Of a stretch of 64,000 bases of DNA, positions 38,639 through 47,435 are shown piece after piece; within the stretch, counting starts at the first letter, position 1, and each line of letters opens with the position of its first letter. The stretch comes from Leptospira perolatii. GTDB lineage: Bacteria > Spirochaetota > Leptospiria > Leptospirales > Leptospiraceae. The position numbers were made by a program, and so were the translations under genes. The stretch lies in NCBI RefSeq assembly GCF_002811875.1, contig NZ_NPDZ01000014.1:3302-67301 (forward strand), written 5' to 3'. Under the pieces are notes generated by a model. That model ran no database searches. It worked only from the letters and a program-made list of their open reading frames with translations, and was not told the origin of the DNA.

Positions 38639-39906
38639 AATTCTTTTTTAAAACCTCGACCTTTTTTATTTGCCTCTTACTCTCCGCTCCGATTTTTTCG
38701 GATCCTTTTTCTGATTTGTTAAAGGAAGATTTCAACGCTGGGCAAACATTACTGATTCGTAATTCTGTTTTTCAAAAGTTGGGATCTCGTGCAGAAACTT
38801 CTGGTGTTAGAACAATCACAAAAAACCTAATTCCCTGGGCGATCATGGAAGGAATGGTTCCGGAAAAGGTAGCCGACCTGATCGTAAAAGTAGATTATGC
38901 GGAACAACTAGGTGTTTCCTTTGAAGACGCCGAAGATACGATTCCGATTTCAGTGAAGCGAGATTTGTCCAATGAGGACTTTGCCTATATCGGGCTTTTT
39001 TTCCGAGAAGCAAAGATTGCCGGAATCCAAGAGCCGATTCGAAATCGATTCTTAGAAGCGGCTCTGGAGAAAAAATGGGACGGTCTTTCTATTTTAGCTG
39101 GAGGAAGAGCCTTGGCCGCGGGAAAACTTTTGGATTTTCCGGAAAACAGATTTGCTTATAGAGTTTTGAATACCTTTCCTTCCAAGGGCAAAAAGGTTCC
39201 GTTTTCCAAAATTGAATCTGCTTGGAACGATTCCTTGCAGGGAAAATCGGAAGGTGGATCTGCTGCCTTACTTTCTAATTTAAGAAAAATTCATGCAGAG
39301 GATATGAACGGCGCGATCTCTAGAAAAGAAAGCGTATTCTCACATGCTCGCTCTGTAGAATCCTCTTTGGAAGATGTAGGAAGTATTACCATCGGAGAAA
39401 GGCCAAAGTTCGAACCGGTTCAAGATCCGCCTTTGGTTCCAGATATTCCGCCCCCGGACCAACCAGTTCCGACTGACAGCGATTATACGGGCGATTGGAC
39501 CACTGTCTCTACTTCTAAACTGAGAACAGTAGTGAAAGAATGGGTTGGCTCTCCTTATAAATGGGCAGGGGAAAGTAAATCCGGAGTAGACTGTTCTGGT
39601 TTTACTTATAAGACTTTAATAGACCCAAGGATAGGAGTTCCTACAAAAATCATTTCTCATGGTTCTAGTCTACAGCTGAAAATCGGAACCTCTGTTCAAC
39701 ACTCTCAGCTAAACTCTGGAGACCTGATCTTTTTTTCTGCGTCTCCCAATCAGTCGAAAATCACCCACGTAGGGCTTATTCTTTCCACAACAGAATTTTC
39801 TCACGCTTCTTCAACGAGAGGTGTGGTAATTGATAAGATCCAATCCAAGTGGTGGGTGGATCGATACGTACTGTCTAGAAGACCTTTTAAAAAAATCGTG
39901 CCCTAA
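38635..39906 (+). CDS. Secreted NlpC/P60 cell-wall hydrolase
   Basis: A 423-residue exported protein. Signal peptide (residues 1-22, FFFKTSTFFICLLLSAPIFS), a large helical N-terminal region of unknown type, a Pro-rich linker (PPLVPDIPPPDQPVP) and a C-terminal NlpC/P60 domain: SPYKWAGESKSGVDCSGF with catalytic Cys320, GDLIFFS and ITHVGLIL with His378. Such enzymes cut peptidoglycan stem peptides. ATG 38635 overlaps the stop of the transporter gene (ATGA) and follows CGGAG; an earlier TTG at 38617 would spoil the signal peptide. Confidence 0.9.
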   Translation: MKFFFKTSTFFICLLLSAPIFSDPFSDLLKEDFNAGQTLLIRNSVFQKLGSRAETSGVRTITKNLIPWAIMEGMVPEKVADLIVKVDYAEQLGVSFEDAEDTIPISVKRDLSNEDFAYIGLFFREAKIAGIQEPIRNRFLEAALEKKWDGLSILAGGRALAAGKLLDFPENRFAYRVLNTFPSKGKKVPFSKIESAWNDSLQGKSEGGSAALLSNLRKIHAEDMNGAISRKESVFSHARSVESSLEDVGSITIGERPKFEPVQDPPLVPDIPPPDQPVPTDSDYTGDWTTVSTSKLRTVVKEWVGSPYKWAGESKSGVDCSGFTYKTLIDPRIGVPTKIISHGSSLQLKIGTSVQHSQLNSGDLIFFSASPNQSKITHVGLILSTTEFSHASSTRGVVIDKIQSKWWVDRYVLSRRPFKKIVP

Positions 39907-39934
39907 AAAAGGGATTCTGAAACCGCGAAAGCTT

Positions 39935-40549
39935 TTACTCTCTTAGATTCATGTCCTCCACGATCTCTAATAGAGTTTTTGCTTTCAGGATCGGATCCAT
40001 TTGGCTGAGGATCTCCTGCTTTTTATTGAAATCGAAGTTTAATATGGAAGAGATAAAATCGAGTGGAAAAGGATGATTCCAAAGTTCGTTCATTCGAATG
40101 ATCAGGTTGTCTTGCGCACCCTCTGAGAGTAGGATTCGTTTTGTGAGAGAAAGAATTCTGTCAAATGTCTCTATAAATTCCGGAGATTCGATATAGTCTA
40201 GGTTCGATTCTATCTTCTCGACAATTCCGATCCGAAAAGGATCCATTACTTCATAGTTCTCTAATCTAGCAATTCCCTTTCCTTCGAGTAAGATATTTGA
40301 TCTTCCGTCCGGTAAGGGGTCCCTTCGGATGATTTTTCCCCACCCGAAGATGGTCTCAATTTCTGGATAGGGATTTGATTTTCTGAGCTTGTCCAACTTG
40401 ATGGGAGCTACAGCCATTTCTTCCCCCGACTCGGAACAGTAATCCAACATCATTCTATATCTAGGTTCAAAGATGTGCAGAGGCAAAAATGTCCCCGGAA
40501 ACAGGATCACCTCGGGTAGAGGAAAAATGGGGATTGTAGTAGTTGACAC
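39935..40549 (-). CDS. LON N-terminal-domain protein
   Basis: A 204-residue protein consisting of the substrate-binding domain of Lon protease (PUA-like beta barrel plus helices) without ATPase or protease domains. Motifs: IPIFPLPEVILFPGTFLPLH, FEPRYRMMLDYC, GWGKIIRRDPLPDGRSNILL and G-x-ARLENYE. The family is widespread as a stand-alone protein; its role is unclear, perhaps recognition of unfolded proteins. It is divergent from the heptose kinase gene, with only 62 bases between. Confidence 0.9.
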   Translation of the reverse strand: MSTTTIPIFPLPEVILFPGTFLPLHIFEPRYRMMLDYCSESGEEMAVAPIKLDKLRKSNPYPEIETIFGWGKIIRRDPLPDGRSNILLEGKGIARLENYEVMDPFRIGIVEKIESNLDYIESPEFIETFDRILSLTKRILLSEGAQDNLIIRMNELWNHPFPLDFISSILNFDFNKKQEILSQMDPILKAKTLLEIVEDMNLRE

Positions 40550-40611
40550 GGAGAAAATATCCTAACCTTTTGAAGTGAAAACGCAAACGAATTTGCATAT
40601 ACGGCGCGAAA

Positions 40612-41622
40612 TTGTACACGATAGAACCTCATACTTACGCAAAAGCAATCTCAAGACTTCCGGAACTGAAAGTGATCGTAATCGGCGACCTGATTCTGGA
40701 CGAATATTTAATCGGAGAAGTAAATCGAATTTCTCCGGAAGCACCGGTGCCCGTGGTTTGGGTCCGTAGTGAAAATTCCACTTTGGGCGGAGCCGGAAAC
40801 GTAATCAAAAACCTTTCTAAATTCGGAGTCAAATCCGTAGTTTTAGGAAGATGCGGAGAAGACGAAACTTCCAAGTTGCTACTTCGCTTATTAGAACAAG
40901 AAAACACTTCTGCGAAAGATAATAAAATTGTAAAGTCAACTCACGTTCCCACAATTTTGAAAACGAGAGTGATTGCAGGACACCAACAGGTTTGTAGAAT
41001 CGATAGAGAAGAAACTTTTCCATTAACAGCTTCCGAAGAAAATGAACTACTGCAGGCATTCGAAGAAAGGATTGCACAAGCAGACGCAGTAATATTGTCT
41101 GATTATGACAAAGGCACTCTAACTCCTAAGTTGATCCAAGGAGTAATCGATCTTTCGATCAAACAAGGAAAGATCGTAACGGTTGATCCGCAAGTGTCCC
41201 ACTTTTTTCAGTACAATGGTGCGAGCATTATGACTCCAAATCATCACGAGGCAGGTAAGGCCTTAGGTAGAAAATTGGAGTCCGATGCAGATGTGGAATT
41301 TGCTGCAAAAGAAATCGCGGCACAACTGGACTCTCCGATGATGATGATCACACGCGGAGAAAAAGGACTCAGCCTATACTCAAAACAATTCGATAAAACG
41401 ACTCATATTCCAACGGTAGCTCAGGCGGTTTTCGATGTAACTGGAGCCGGAGATACGGTAATTTCTACATTCACGGCTTTTTTGGCGGCAGGTTTCAATG
41501 AAATCCAGGCAGCGGTTATCTCGAATGTCGCAGCTGGCATCGTAGTAGGAAAGTTAGGCGCAGAAACTACTTCTATCGAAGAATTAACAGACGCCTTGAA
41601 TCTTAAAGGAATCTTAATTTGA
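40612..41622 (+). CDS. rfaE1: Heptose-7-phosphate kinase (PfkB family)
   Basis: Phosphorylates D-glycero-D-manno-heptose-7-phosphate at C1 in ADP-heptose synthesis for the LPS core. 336 residues: PfkB/ribokinase fold with VIVIGDLILDEYLIGEVNRI, SPEAPVPVVWV, GGAGNVIKNL, and the anion-hole/catalytic motif DVTGAGDTVISTFTAFLAAG (Asp as base). TTG 40612 is the only plausible start after the in-frame stop at 40576. It overlaps the nucleotidyltransferase gene by 4 bases; in enterobacteria the two activities are fused as HldE, here they are separate. First gene of a long envelope operon. Confidence 0.9.
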   Translation: MYTIEPHTYAKAISRLPELKVIVIGDLILDEYLIGEVNRISPEAPVPVVWVRSENSTLGGAGNVIKNLSKFGVKSVVLGRCGEDETSKLLLRLLEQENTSAKDNKIVKSTHVPTILKTRVIAGHQQVCRIDREETFPLTASEENELLQAFEERIAQADAVILSDYDKGTLTPKLIQGVIDLSIKQGKIVTVDPQVSHFFQYNGASIMTPNHHEAGKALGRKLESDADVEFAAKEIAAQLDSPMMMITRGEKGLSLYSKQFDKTTHIPTVAQAVFDVTGAGDTVISTFTAFLAAGFNEIQAAVISNVAAGIVVGKLGAETTSIEELTDALNLKGILI

Positions 41623-42125
41623 TTCACGATTCACTGCGCGATTGCATTGAGAAGGTGATTCCATTTTCTGATTCTAGTGCATTTTCGGATTCCGTACGAA
41701 GCAGGAAAAGAATCGTATTTACCAACGGAGTCTTTGATCTTTTGCACAAGGGACATTTGACCTATCTGACCCAAGCGAGAGATTTGGGGGACTTCCTCTG
41801 GATTGGGGTCAATTCGGATTCTTCTGTAAAAAGGCTAAAAGGACCGAGTCGTCCGATGAACTCGGAAGAAGACAGAGCCTTGCTTCTTTCTTGTCTGCAA
41901 TTCGTAGACGCAGTCACAGTCTTTGGAGAAGATACTCCTCTGGAATTGATCCGCAGAATACGACCTCATGTGCACGTGAAGGGCGGTGATTACGATGTGG
42001 AAGCACTTCCCGAAACTCCCTTAGTCAGAGAGCTGGGTGGAGAAGTAAAAATATTGCCCTTTGTGCCTGGATTCTCCAGTACCAAACTGATCCAGAAAAT
42101 CCGCTCACACTCTGAAACCAAGTAA
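41619..42125 (+). CDS. rfaE2: Heptose-1-phosphate adenylyltransferase
   Basis: Forms ADP-heptose from heptose-1-phosphate and ATP. 168 residues: cytidylyltransferase-like fold with VFTNGVFDLLHKGHLTYL (HxGH-type motif), GVNSDSSVKRLKGPSRP, and FGEDTPLELIRRIRPHVHVK. TTG 41619 overlaps the kinase stop (TTGA), with AAGGA suitably upstream. It works with the kinase encoded just before it. Confidence 0.92.
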   Translation: MIHDSLRDCIEKVIPFSDSSAFSDSVRSRKRIVFTNGVFDLLHKGHLTYLTQARDLGDFLWIGVNSDSSVKRLKGPSRPMNSEEDRALLLSCLQFVDAVTVFGEDTPLELIRRIRPHVHVKGGDYDVEALPETPLVRELGGEVKILPFVPGFSSTKLIQKIRSHSETK

Positions 42126-42195
42126 AACTGGAATTTCGGAGTTGGTTTTTCCGGAACCGAAGAAAACCCTGTTCCAGAAGGGAAGGGAGAGGTCA

Positions 42196-43815
42196 TTGTC
42201 CAAGACTAGATTTATTTTTGTCACCGGAGGAGTGTGTTCCTCCCTGGGAAAAGGAGTATCTGCTGCCGCTTTAGGCTGCCTGCTGGAAAGTAGGGGTTAT
42301 ACTGTTTCTCTGCAAAAAATGGATCCGTATATCAATATCGATCCTGGGACAATGAGTCCGTACCAGCACGGGGAAGTCTACGTCACCGAAGATGGTGCAG
42401 AAACAGACTTAGATCTAGGCTACTACGAAAGATTCACGAAATCCAAATTTACTAGAAAGAACTCTGTTTCTACCGGACAAATTTATAATACTGTCATTCA
42501 AAGAGAAAGAAAGGGAGATTACTTGGGCAGAACTGTCCAAGTAGTTCCACATATTACCAACGAAATCCGAAACAGAATGTATACACTTGCGAGAGAGTAT
42601 GCTACAGACTTTGTGATCGTTGAGATAGGAGGAACGGTAGGCGACATCGAATCCATTCCTTTCTTAGAAGCGATTCGACAAATGAGATACGAGCACGGTC
42701 CTTCTCAAGTTCTATTCATTCACGTTACTTTGGTGCCAACGATCACCGTGGCGGGAGAAGCTAAGACAAAACCTACGCAACACTCTGTGAAGGAACTTTT
42801 GGCTCTTGGAATACAGCCAGATATCTTAATCTGTAGAGTGAGCCAACCGATGGGCAAGGACATGAAGAGTAAGATTTCTCTCTTCTGTAACGTGAAAGAA
42901 GAAAATGTTATCTCCGCTTCCGATATCAGTACTTCTATTTATGAAATTCCTAAAATGTATAAAGAGGAAAAACTAGACCAAGTCGTGCTAAAGACCTTGG
43001 GCATGGATCTGGGAAGGGCCAATTTCACAGAATGGGACAAGATCATAAAGAACCTACATTCTGCAAAGACCAGTGTGAAAATTGGAGTCGTTGGAAAATA
43101 TATTTCTTTGCACGATGCATATCGCTCGGTATATGAAGGGCTTTCTCACGGTGGAATCGCAAACGAGGCGAATGTAGAATTCGTAAAAGTAGATCCGGAA
43201 AAATTAGATAAATCGAATGTGAAGGACGTCCTAAAAGGAGTTCACGGCATCTTGGTCCCTGGGGGTTTTGGGGACAGAGGAATCGAGGGAAAAATCGCAG
43301 CGATTCAATTCGCTAGAACCAAAGGAATTCCTTTCTTTGGAATTTGCCTCGGAATGCAATGCGCTGTGATCGAATTTGCACGACATGTGCTGGAATTAAA
43401 AGACGCAAATTCCACGGAAATCAGACCGGACACTCCTCATCCAGTGATTTCGCTTTTAGAAGAGCAGATGGAAATCGATCAGATGGGCGGAACCATGAGA
43501 CTGGGCTCCTATCCTTGCAAAGTCAAAAAAGGAACCAGAGCATTTGCAGAATACAAACAAGAATTGATCAAAGAAAGACATAGACACAGATTCGAATTCA
43601 CAAATCGCTTCAGAGAAAAGTTCGAAGAAGGCGGAATGGTTTTCTCGGGAACTTCACCTGATGAGAACCTCGTGGAAATTGTAGAACTTCCTGATCATCC
43701 TTGGTTTATCGGAGTGCAATTCCATCCAGAATTCCAGTCTAAACCTACGAAACCTCATGCTTTATTTGCTGGATTCATTCGAGCAGCTGTCAAAAATTCC
43801 AGGAAGATTTTATGA
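42196..43815 (+). CDS. pyrG: CTP synthase
   Basis: Converts UTP to CTP with ammonia from glutamine. 539 residues: N-terminal synthetase domain beginning SKTRFIFVTGGVCSSLGKGV with KMDPYINIDPGTMSPYQHGE and EIGGTVGDIES; C-terminal class I glutaminase with the nucleophile Cys in FFGICLGMQCAV and the His-Glu pair in GVQFHPEFQS. TTG 42196 follows GGGAGAGG; the frame is open to 42142 but that extension is not family-like. Its position between heptose genes and kdsA fits a supply of CTP for CMP-Kdo (inference). Confidence 0.96.
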   Translation: MSKTRFIFVTGGVCSSLGKGVSAAALGCLLESRGYTVSLQKMDPYINIDPGTMSPYQHGEVYVTEDGAETDLDLGYYERFTKSKFTRKNSVSTGQIYNTVIQRERKGDYLGRTVQVVPHITNEIRNRMYTLAREYATDFVIVEIGGTVGDIESIPFLEAIRQMRYEHGPSQVLFIHVTLVPTITVAGEAKTKPTQHSVKELLALGIQPDILICRVSQPMGKDMKSKISLFCNVKEENVISASDISTSIYEIPKMYKEEKLDQVVLKTLGMDLGRANFTEWDKIIKNLHSAKTSVKIGVVGKYISLHDAYRSVYEGLSHGGIANEANVEFVKVDPEKLDKSNVKDVLKGVHGILVPGGFGDRGIEGKIAAIQFARTKGIPFFGICLGMQCAVIEFARHVLELKDANSTEIRPDTPHPVISLLEEQMEIDQMGGTMRLGSYPCKVKKGTRAFAEYKQELIKERHRHRFEFTNRFREKFEEGGMVFSGTSPDENLVEIVELPDHPWFIGVQFHPEFQSKPTKPHALFAGFIRAAVKNSRKIL

Positions 43816-44666
43816 GCGATAGTACCGCAAAGATTCGCAAATTCATAGGGGAAACGGAGATAGGAGGAGATAAACCTTTCTTTCTAATCGCCGGACCTTG
43901 CGTCATGGAAAACAGAGAGTTACTCGATAGAGTATGCGGCGAAATGGTCGAAATCTGCAGCGAATTAAAAATTCCTTATGTGTTTAAAAGCAGCTTCGAT
44001 AAAGCGAACCGTTCTTCCGTAAACTCTTATCGTGGACCTGGACTAAAAGAAGGAATTTCTCATCTCGAATTCATCAAAAAGAAGTACAAGGTCCCAGTTC
44101 TAACGGACATTCACGAAACTTCTCAAATAGAACCGTTAAGGGACGTAATCGACGTCTATCAAATCCCTGCTTTCCTCTGCCGACAAACAGATTTGATCGC
44201 AGAATCGGCTAAGACCGGAAGATGGGTAAACGTCAAAAAGGGGCAATTTTTGTCTCCTCAGGATTGCAGACATATCAAGACAAAAATCCAAGAATCTGGT
44301 TCCGAAAAATATCTGGTGACAGAGCGCGGAACCTCATTCGGATATGGAAATTTAGTTTTCGACGGAAGGGTGATTCCTATATTACATAATTATGATATTC
44401 CAGTGGTGTTCGATGGAACTCACTCCGCGCAACTTCCAGGTGCTGCAGGAAATATTACCGGAGGCCAGAGGGAGTACATTCCGAGTATCGTCCGAAGTGC
44501 AGTGGCTCTCGGAATCGAAGGAATCTTTATGGAAGTACACCCGGATCCAGAGAAAGCTCTTTCGGATGCAACCACCCAGTATCCGATCGATAAAATCAAG
44601 GATTTGTTAAAAGAACTGATCGGATTGGATCGTTACGTTAAAAAGGAAATTCTGAACCGTAACTAA
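43812..44666 (+). CDS. kdsA: 3-deoxy-8-phosphooctulonate synthase
   Basis: Condenses phosphoenolpyruvate with arabinose-5-phosphate to Kdo-8-phosphate for the LPS inner core. 284 residues with FLIAGPCVMENRE, YVFKSSFDKANRSS, PVLTDIHE, QIPAFLCRQTDL and VVFDGTHSAQLPG. The metal-type members have a Cys near the N-terminus; here it is Cys in AGPCVME. Overlaps pyrG by 4 bases (ATGA). Confidence 0.96.
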   Translation: MSDSTAKIRKFIGETEIGGDKPFFLIAGPCVMENRELLDRVCGEMVEICSELKIPYVFKSSFDKANRSSVNSYRGPGLKEGISHLEFIKKKYKVPVLTDIHETSQIEPLRDVIDVYQIPAFLCRQTDLIAESAKTGRWVNVKKGQFLSPQDCRHIKTKIQESGSEKYLVTERGTSFGYGNLVFDGRVIPILHNYDIPVVFDGTHSAQLPGAAGNITGGQREYIPSIVRSAVALGIEGIFMEVHPDPEKALSDATTQYPIDKIKDLLKELIGLDRYVKKEILNRN

Positions 44667-44673
44667 ATCTGTA

Positions 44674-45318
44674 ATGATTTCCTTCGGAAACTTGTACCAA
44701 AGACTCAGAAAATTTCTTCAGAGTTTAGACAGAGAAACGATACAGAAATACAGACTGATCCTGGCAGCTGTGGTCGGTGTCTCACTGTTGATTCTATTCT
44801 TTACCTTAGCTTCCAAAAAAGAAGCGAAATACACTCGAGTAGAAAGCGAGAGAGAAACAGGCTCCACGATTTCATTTCGAAATTTCAAAAGAGATCAATA
44901 CGACGAGCAAGGAAAACTTCTCTGGAAATTGAAGGCGAAAGAATCCTTCGTATTTGTAGGAGAGGGCAGAACAGTATTTTACGATATAGACTTTGAACAA
45001 TTCGAAGACGGCAAATTCAAATCAGCTCTGGTCGGAGATAAGGGAGAAATCAATCATAAGACAAAAATGATGCTCTTAAATGGAAATATTTTACTCAAGA
45101 CAGACGGAAATAGAATTTTACGAGCAAAATCTTTGGAGTACAATACTGAGACCAAGAAAGTTTCTTCTGACGAAGAGGTAATCATCGAAGCAGATGGAAC
45201 TACAATTCGAGGTGTAGGCTTGAGAGCAGACAAAGACCTGAACAAGTACACGATTTTGCGTCCTACTGCAGTGACCCACGGCGGGAGTAACCCACTTTCT
45301 CCCAAGAAGAATCGCTAG
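44674..45318 (+). CDS. lptC: LPS transport protein LptC-like
   Basis: A 214-residue protein with a short cytoplasmic N-terminus, one membrane helix (about residues 28-46, LILAAVVGVSLLILFFTLA) and a periplasmic beta-rich OstA/LptC-type domain (RDQYDEQGKLLWKLKAKES, LLNGNILLKT, RAKSLEYN). LptC joins the inner-membrane Lpt transporter to periplasmic LptA. The identity rests on the domain type and on the following lptA-like and lptB genes. Confidence 0.88.
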   Translation: MISFGNLYQRLRKFLQSLDRETIQKYRLILAAVVGVSLLILFFTLASKKEAKYTRVESERETGSTISFRNFKRDQYDEQGKLLWKLKAKESFVFVGEGRTVFYDIDFEQFEDGKFKSALVGDKGEINHKTKMMLLNGNILLKTDGNRILRAKSLEYNTETKKVSSDEEVIIEADGTTIRGVGLRADKDLNKYTILRPTAVTHGGSNPLSPKKNR

Positions 45319-45323
45319 TCAAA

Positions 45324-46703
45324 ATGAAATCATTTCCTCCGAGTACAGCAATCAGTACTTTGCCTTGGAGCAAATCGATCTTGGCCGTATTTGTAATATT
45401 CTTGGTAGTTTCGGATTCGTCTTCCCACGTAAGACCTCCTCTTTTATTTTCTCCAGATACTTTAGAGAGAAAACCGGTCACTGGAATCGGCGAGCCGGAC
45501 CCGACTAGAAAAGAAAGCTTTCCGACTTTTTGGGGAGGGAATGCACTTACTCAGGAAGATAGGTTGTACCAAGGACTAAAAGTCACTGTTTTCACTTTGG
45601 AAGGAGGGGCTTGGATCCAACATAAGAAGGTCCGATTGTCAGCTAACACGATCGAGGTCATTGGTAAGGAAGCATATAAAGGTTATTTAAAGTACGGAGT
45701 CACCGTTCAGGACCAGGAGAATGGAACCACTCTCAGAGCAGGGAGCGGAGATTATGACAAGTACGAAGAAACAGTCATCATAAAGGATAGACCCAGACTT
45801 TTCTTTAAGGACAAGAACGCCAAAACTACTATCATCTATGCGCAAACGATAGAAAGGCAGCTCAATACAAAAATCACAAAGCTAAAGGGCGGAGTCACAG
45901 TCTCTCATCCTGAAGTGACTATTTTTTGCAAAGAAGCTACATTCAACGAATCGGAAGAAGTAATTACGACAGATCAGAATCCATTCTTACTCTCCAAAGA
46001 TCGATATCTTACAGGTCGAAATCTGTCCTTTTATACGAGCGATAATAGAATCGTGCTAGATTCAAAAACCATTTTGATCCAGGGAAGTACCGAGTCAGTT
46101 ACCAGTGAAGGCGAAGAAGGAAAGTCCAAAGAAAAAAGAATCATTACCATTTTACAAGGTGACAACTTAGAAAATTCGATCGGAGAATCTGGCGAAAGAA
46201 GTACAGTATTGAAAGGAAATGCATCTGTGCTTCGTGAAAATCTAAAAATTAACGCGAACAAATTGGAATCGATCGGTGCAGACGGCCATACGATTAAAGG
46301 AAGAGATTCCATCAAAATCGAAGATAGAGAAAATCATCTTGTACTTACCGGAAATATTTTGGATTTTTTTCGAAAGGAAAATTACCTCCATTTAACTGAT
46401 AACGGAAAAATGGAATTCTTGGATGCTAAGTCAGGAGAAGTTACTACAACTATCTTGGCACAAGAATTCGAAAGATTTTTGGATCGAGACGAAACAGTCA
46501 TTCGAGGCAATATTACCATACAAGGCAAAGGCACCCAGGCCCAAGGAGAATACGCTACCTATTACGAAAAGGAAGAAACGGTTCATCTAGAAGGAAATCC
46601 TAGAATGGAAAGGAACGGAAGAATTTTGAGAGCCGGAAAAATCCTCTTTTATCCTAGAGAAGGCCGCGCGATTTTGACGGAAGGAGTCCATCTAGGAAAT
46701 TGA
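45324..46703 (+). CDS. lptA: LptA/OstA-like periplasmic LPS transport protein, long form
   Basis: A 459-residue exported protein with an N-terminal hydrophobic signal (residues about 17-33). The rest is a continuous series of beta-jellyroll-type repeats as in LptA: KGGVTVSHPEVTIFCKEATF, LKGNASVLRENLKINANKLE, IRGNITIQGKGTQAQGEYAT, LEGNPRMERNGRILRAGKI. Standard LptA is about 180 residues, so this one has roughly twice the barrel length and could span more of the periplasm in a single chain, or combine LptA with an extra module. It lies between lptC and lptB. Confidence 0.85.
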   Translation: MKSFPPSTAISTLPWSKSILAVFVIFLVVSDSSSHVRPPLLFSPDTLERKPVTGIGEPDPTRKESFPTFWGGNALTQEDRLYQGLKVTVFTLEGGAWIQHKKVRLSANTIEVIGKEAYKGYLKYGVTVQDQENGTTLRAGSGDYDKYEETVIIKDRPRLFFKDKNAKTTIIYAQTIERQLNTKITKLKGGVTVSHPEVTIFCKEATFNESEEVITTDQNPFLLSKDRYLTGRNLSFYTSDNRIVLDSKTILIQGSTESVTSEGEEGKSKEKRIITILQGDNLENSIGESGERSTVLKGNASVLRENLKINANKLESIGADGHTIKGRDSIKIEDRENHLVLTGNILDFFRKENYLHLTDNGKMEFLDAKSGEVTTTILAQEFERFLDRDETVIRGNITIQGKGTQAQGEYATYYEKEETVHLEGNPRMERNGRILRAGKILFYPREGRAILTEGVHLGN

Positions 46704-46709
46704 TATCGC

Positions 46710-47435
46710 ATGGGAACTAGGTTTCGAATGGAAAACCTCGTTAAGGTCTACAACAAGCGCAAGGTTGTGGACGGGGTCAGCTTTGACATTCGGAAAGGCG
46801 AAGTAGTCGGACTACTCGGACCGAACGGAGCTGGAAAGACTACATCTTTTTACATGTCTGTGGGATTCGTGCGGCCAGATTCGGGACATGTGTTCATTGA
46901 TGGAGAAGATGTTACAGATTTTCCAATGCACACTCGTGCGAGATTAGGTGTCGGCTATCTAGCACAAGAAGCCTCAATCTTTAGAAAGCTCACTGTAGCA
47001 GAAAACCTAGAGTCTATCTTAGAAACGATGAAACTTCCGAGAGCGGAGATTATTCAGCGTAGAGATGAACTCCTTTTAGAACTCCAAATTATGAGAGTTG
47101 CCAATCAAAAAGGCTATACACTTTCCGGGGGTGAGAGAAGACGTTGCGAAATCGCACGAGCTCTAGTTACAAATCCAGACTTTATCCTTCTTGACGAGCC
47201 TTTTGCGGGAGTGGATCCTATTGCTGTTAAGGATATACAAACCGTGATCAATAGCCTTAAAAAGAAAGGGTTGGGAATCCTAATAACGGATCACAACGTA
47301 AGAGAAACCTTGAAAATCACGGACAGAGCATACATTATGCACAGCGGTAGAATTTTGATCGCAGGAACGCCTAAGGAATTAGTAAACGATCCTGAAGCAA
47401 AGCGTATGTATCTGGGAGAGGATTTCAAGCTGTGA
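46710..47435 (+). CDS. lptB: LPS export ABC transporter ATP-binding protein
   Basis: The ATPase of the LptB2FG complex that extracts LPS from the inner membrane. 241 residues: Walker A GPNGAGKTT, Q-loop LAQEASIF, signature LSGGERRR, Walker B FILLDEPFAGVDP, and switch His in ITDHNVRE, all LptB-typical. Start ATG 46710 is used; an ATG six codons later (MENLVKVYN) is an alternative. The stop overlaps the rpoN start (GTGA). Confidence 0.96.
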   Translation: MGTRFRMENLVKVYNKRKVVDGVSFDIRKGEVVGLLGPNGAGKTTSFYMSVGFVRPDSGHVFIDGEDVTDFPMHTRARLGVGYLAQEASIFRKLTVAENLESILETMKLPRAEIIQRRDELLLELQIMRVANQKGYTLSGGERRRCEIARALVTNPDFILLDEPFAGVDPIAVKDIQTVINSLKKKGLGILITDHNVRETLKITDRAYIMHSGRILIAGTPKELVNDPEAKRMYLGEDFKL

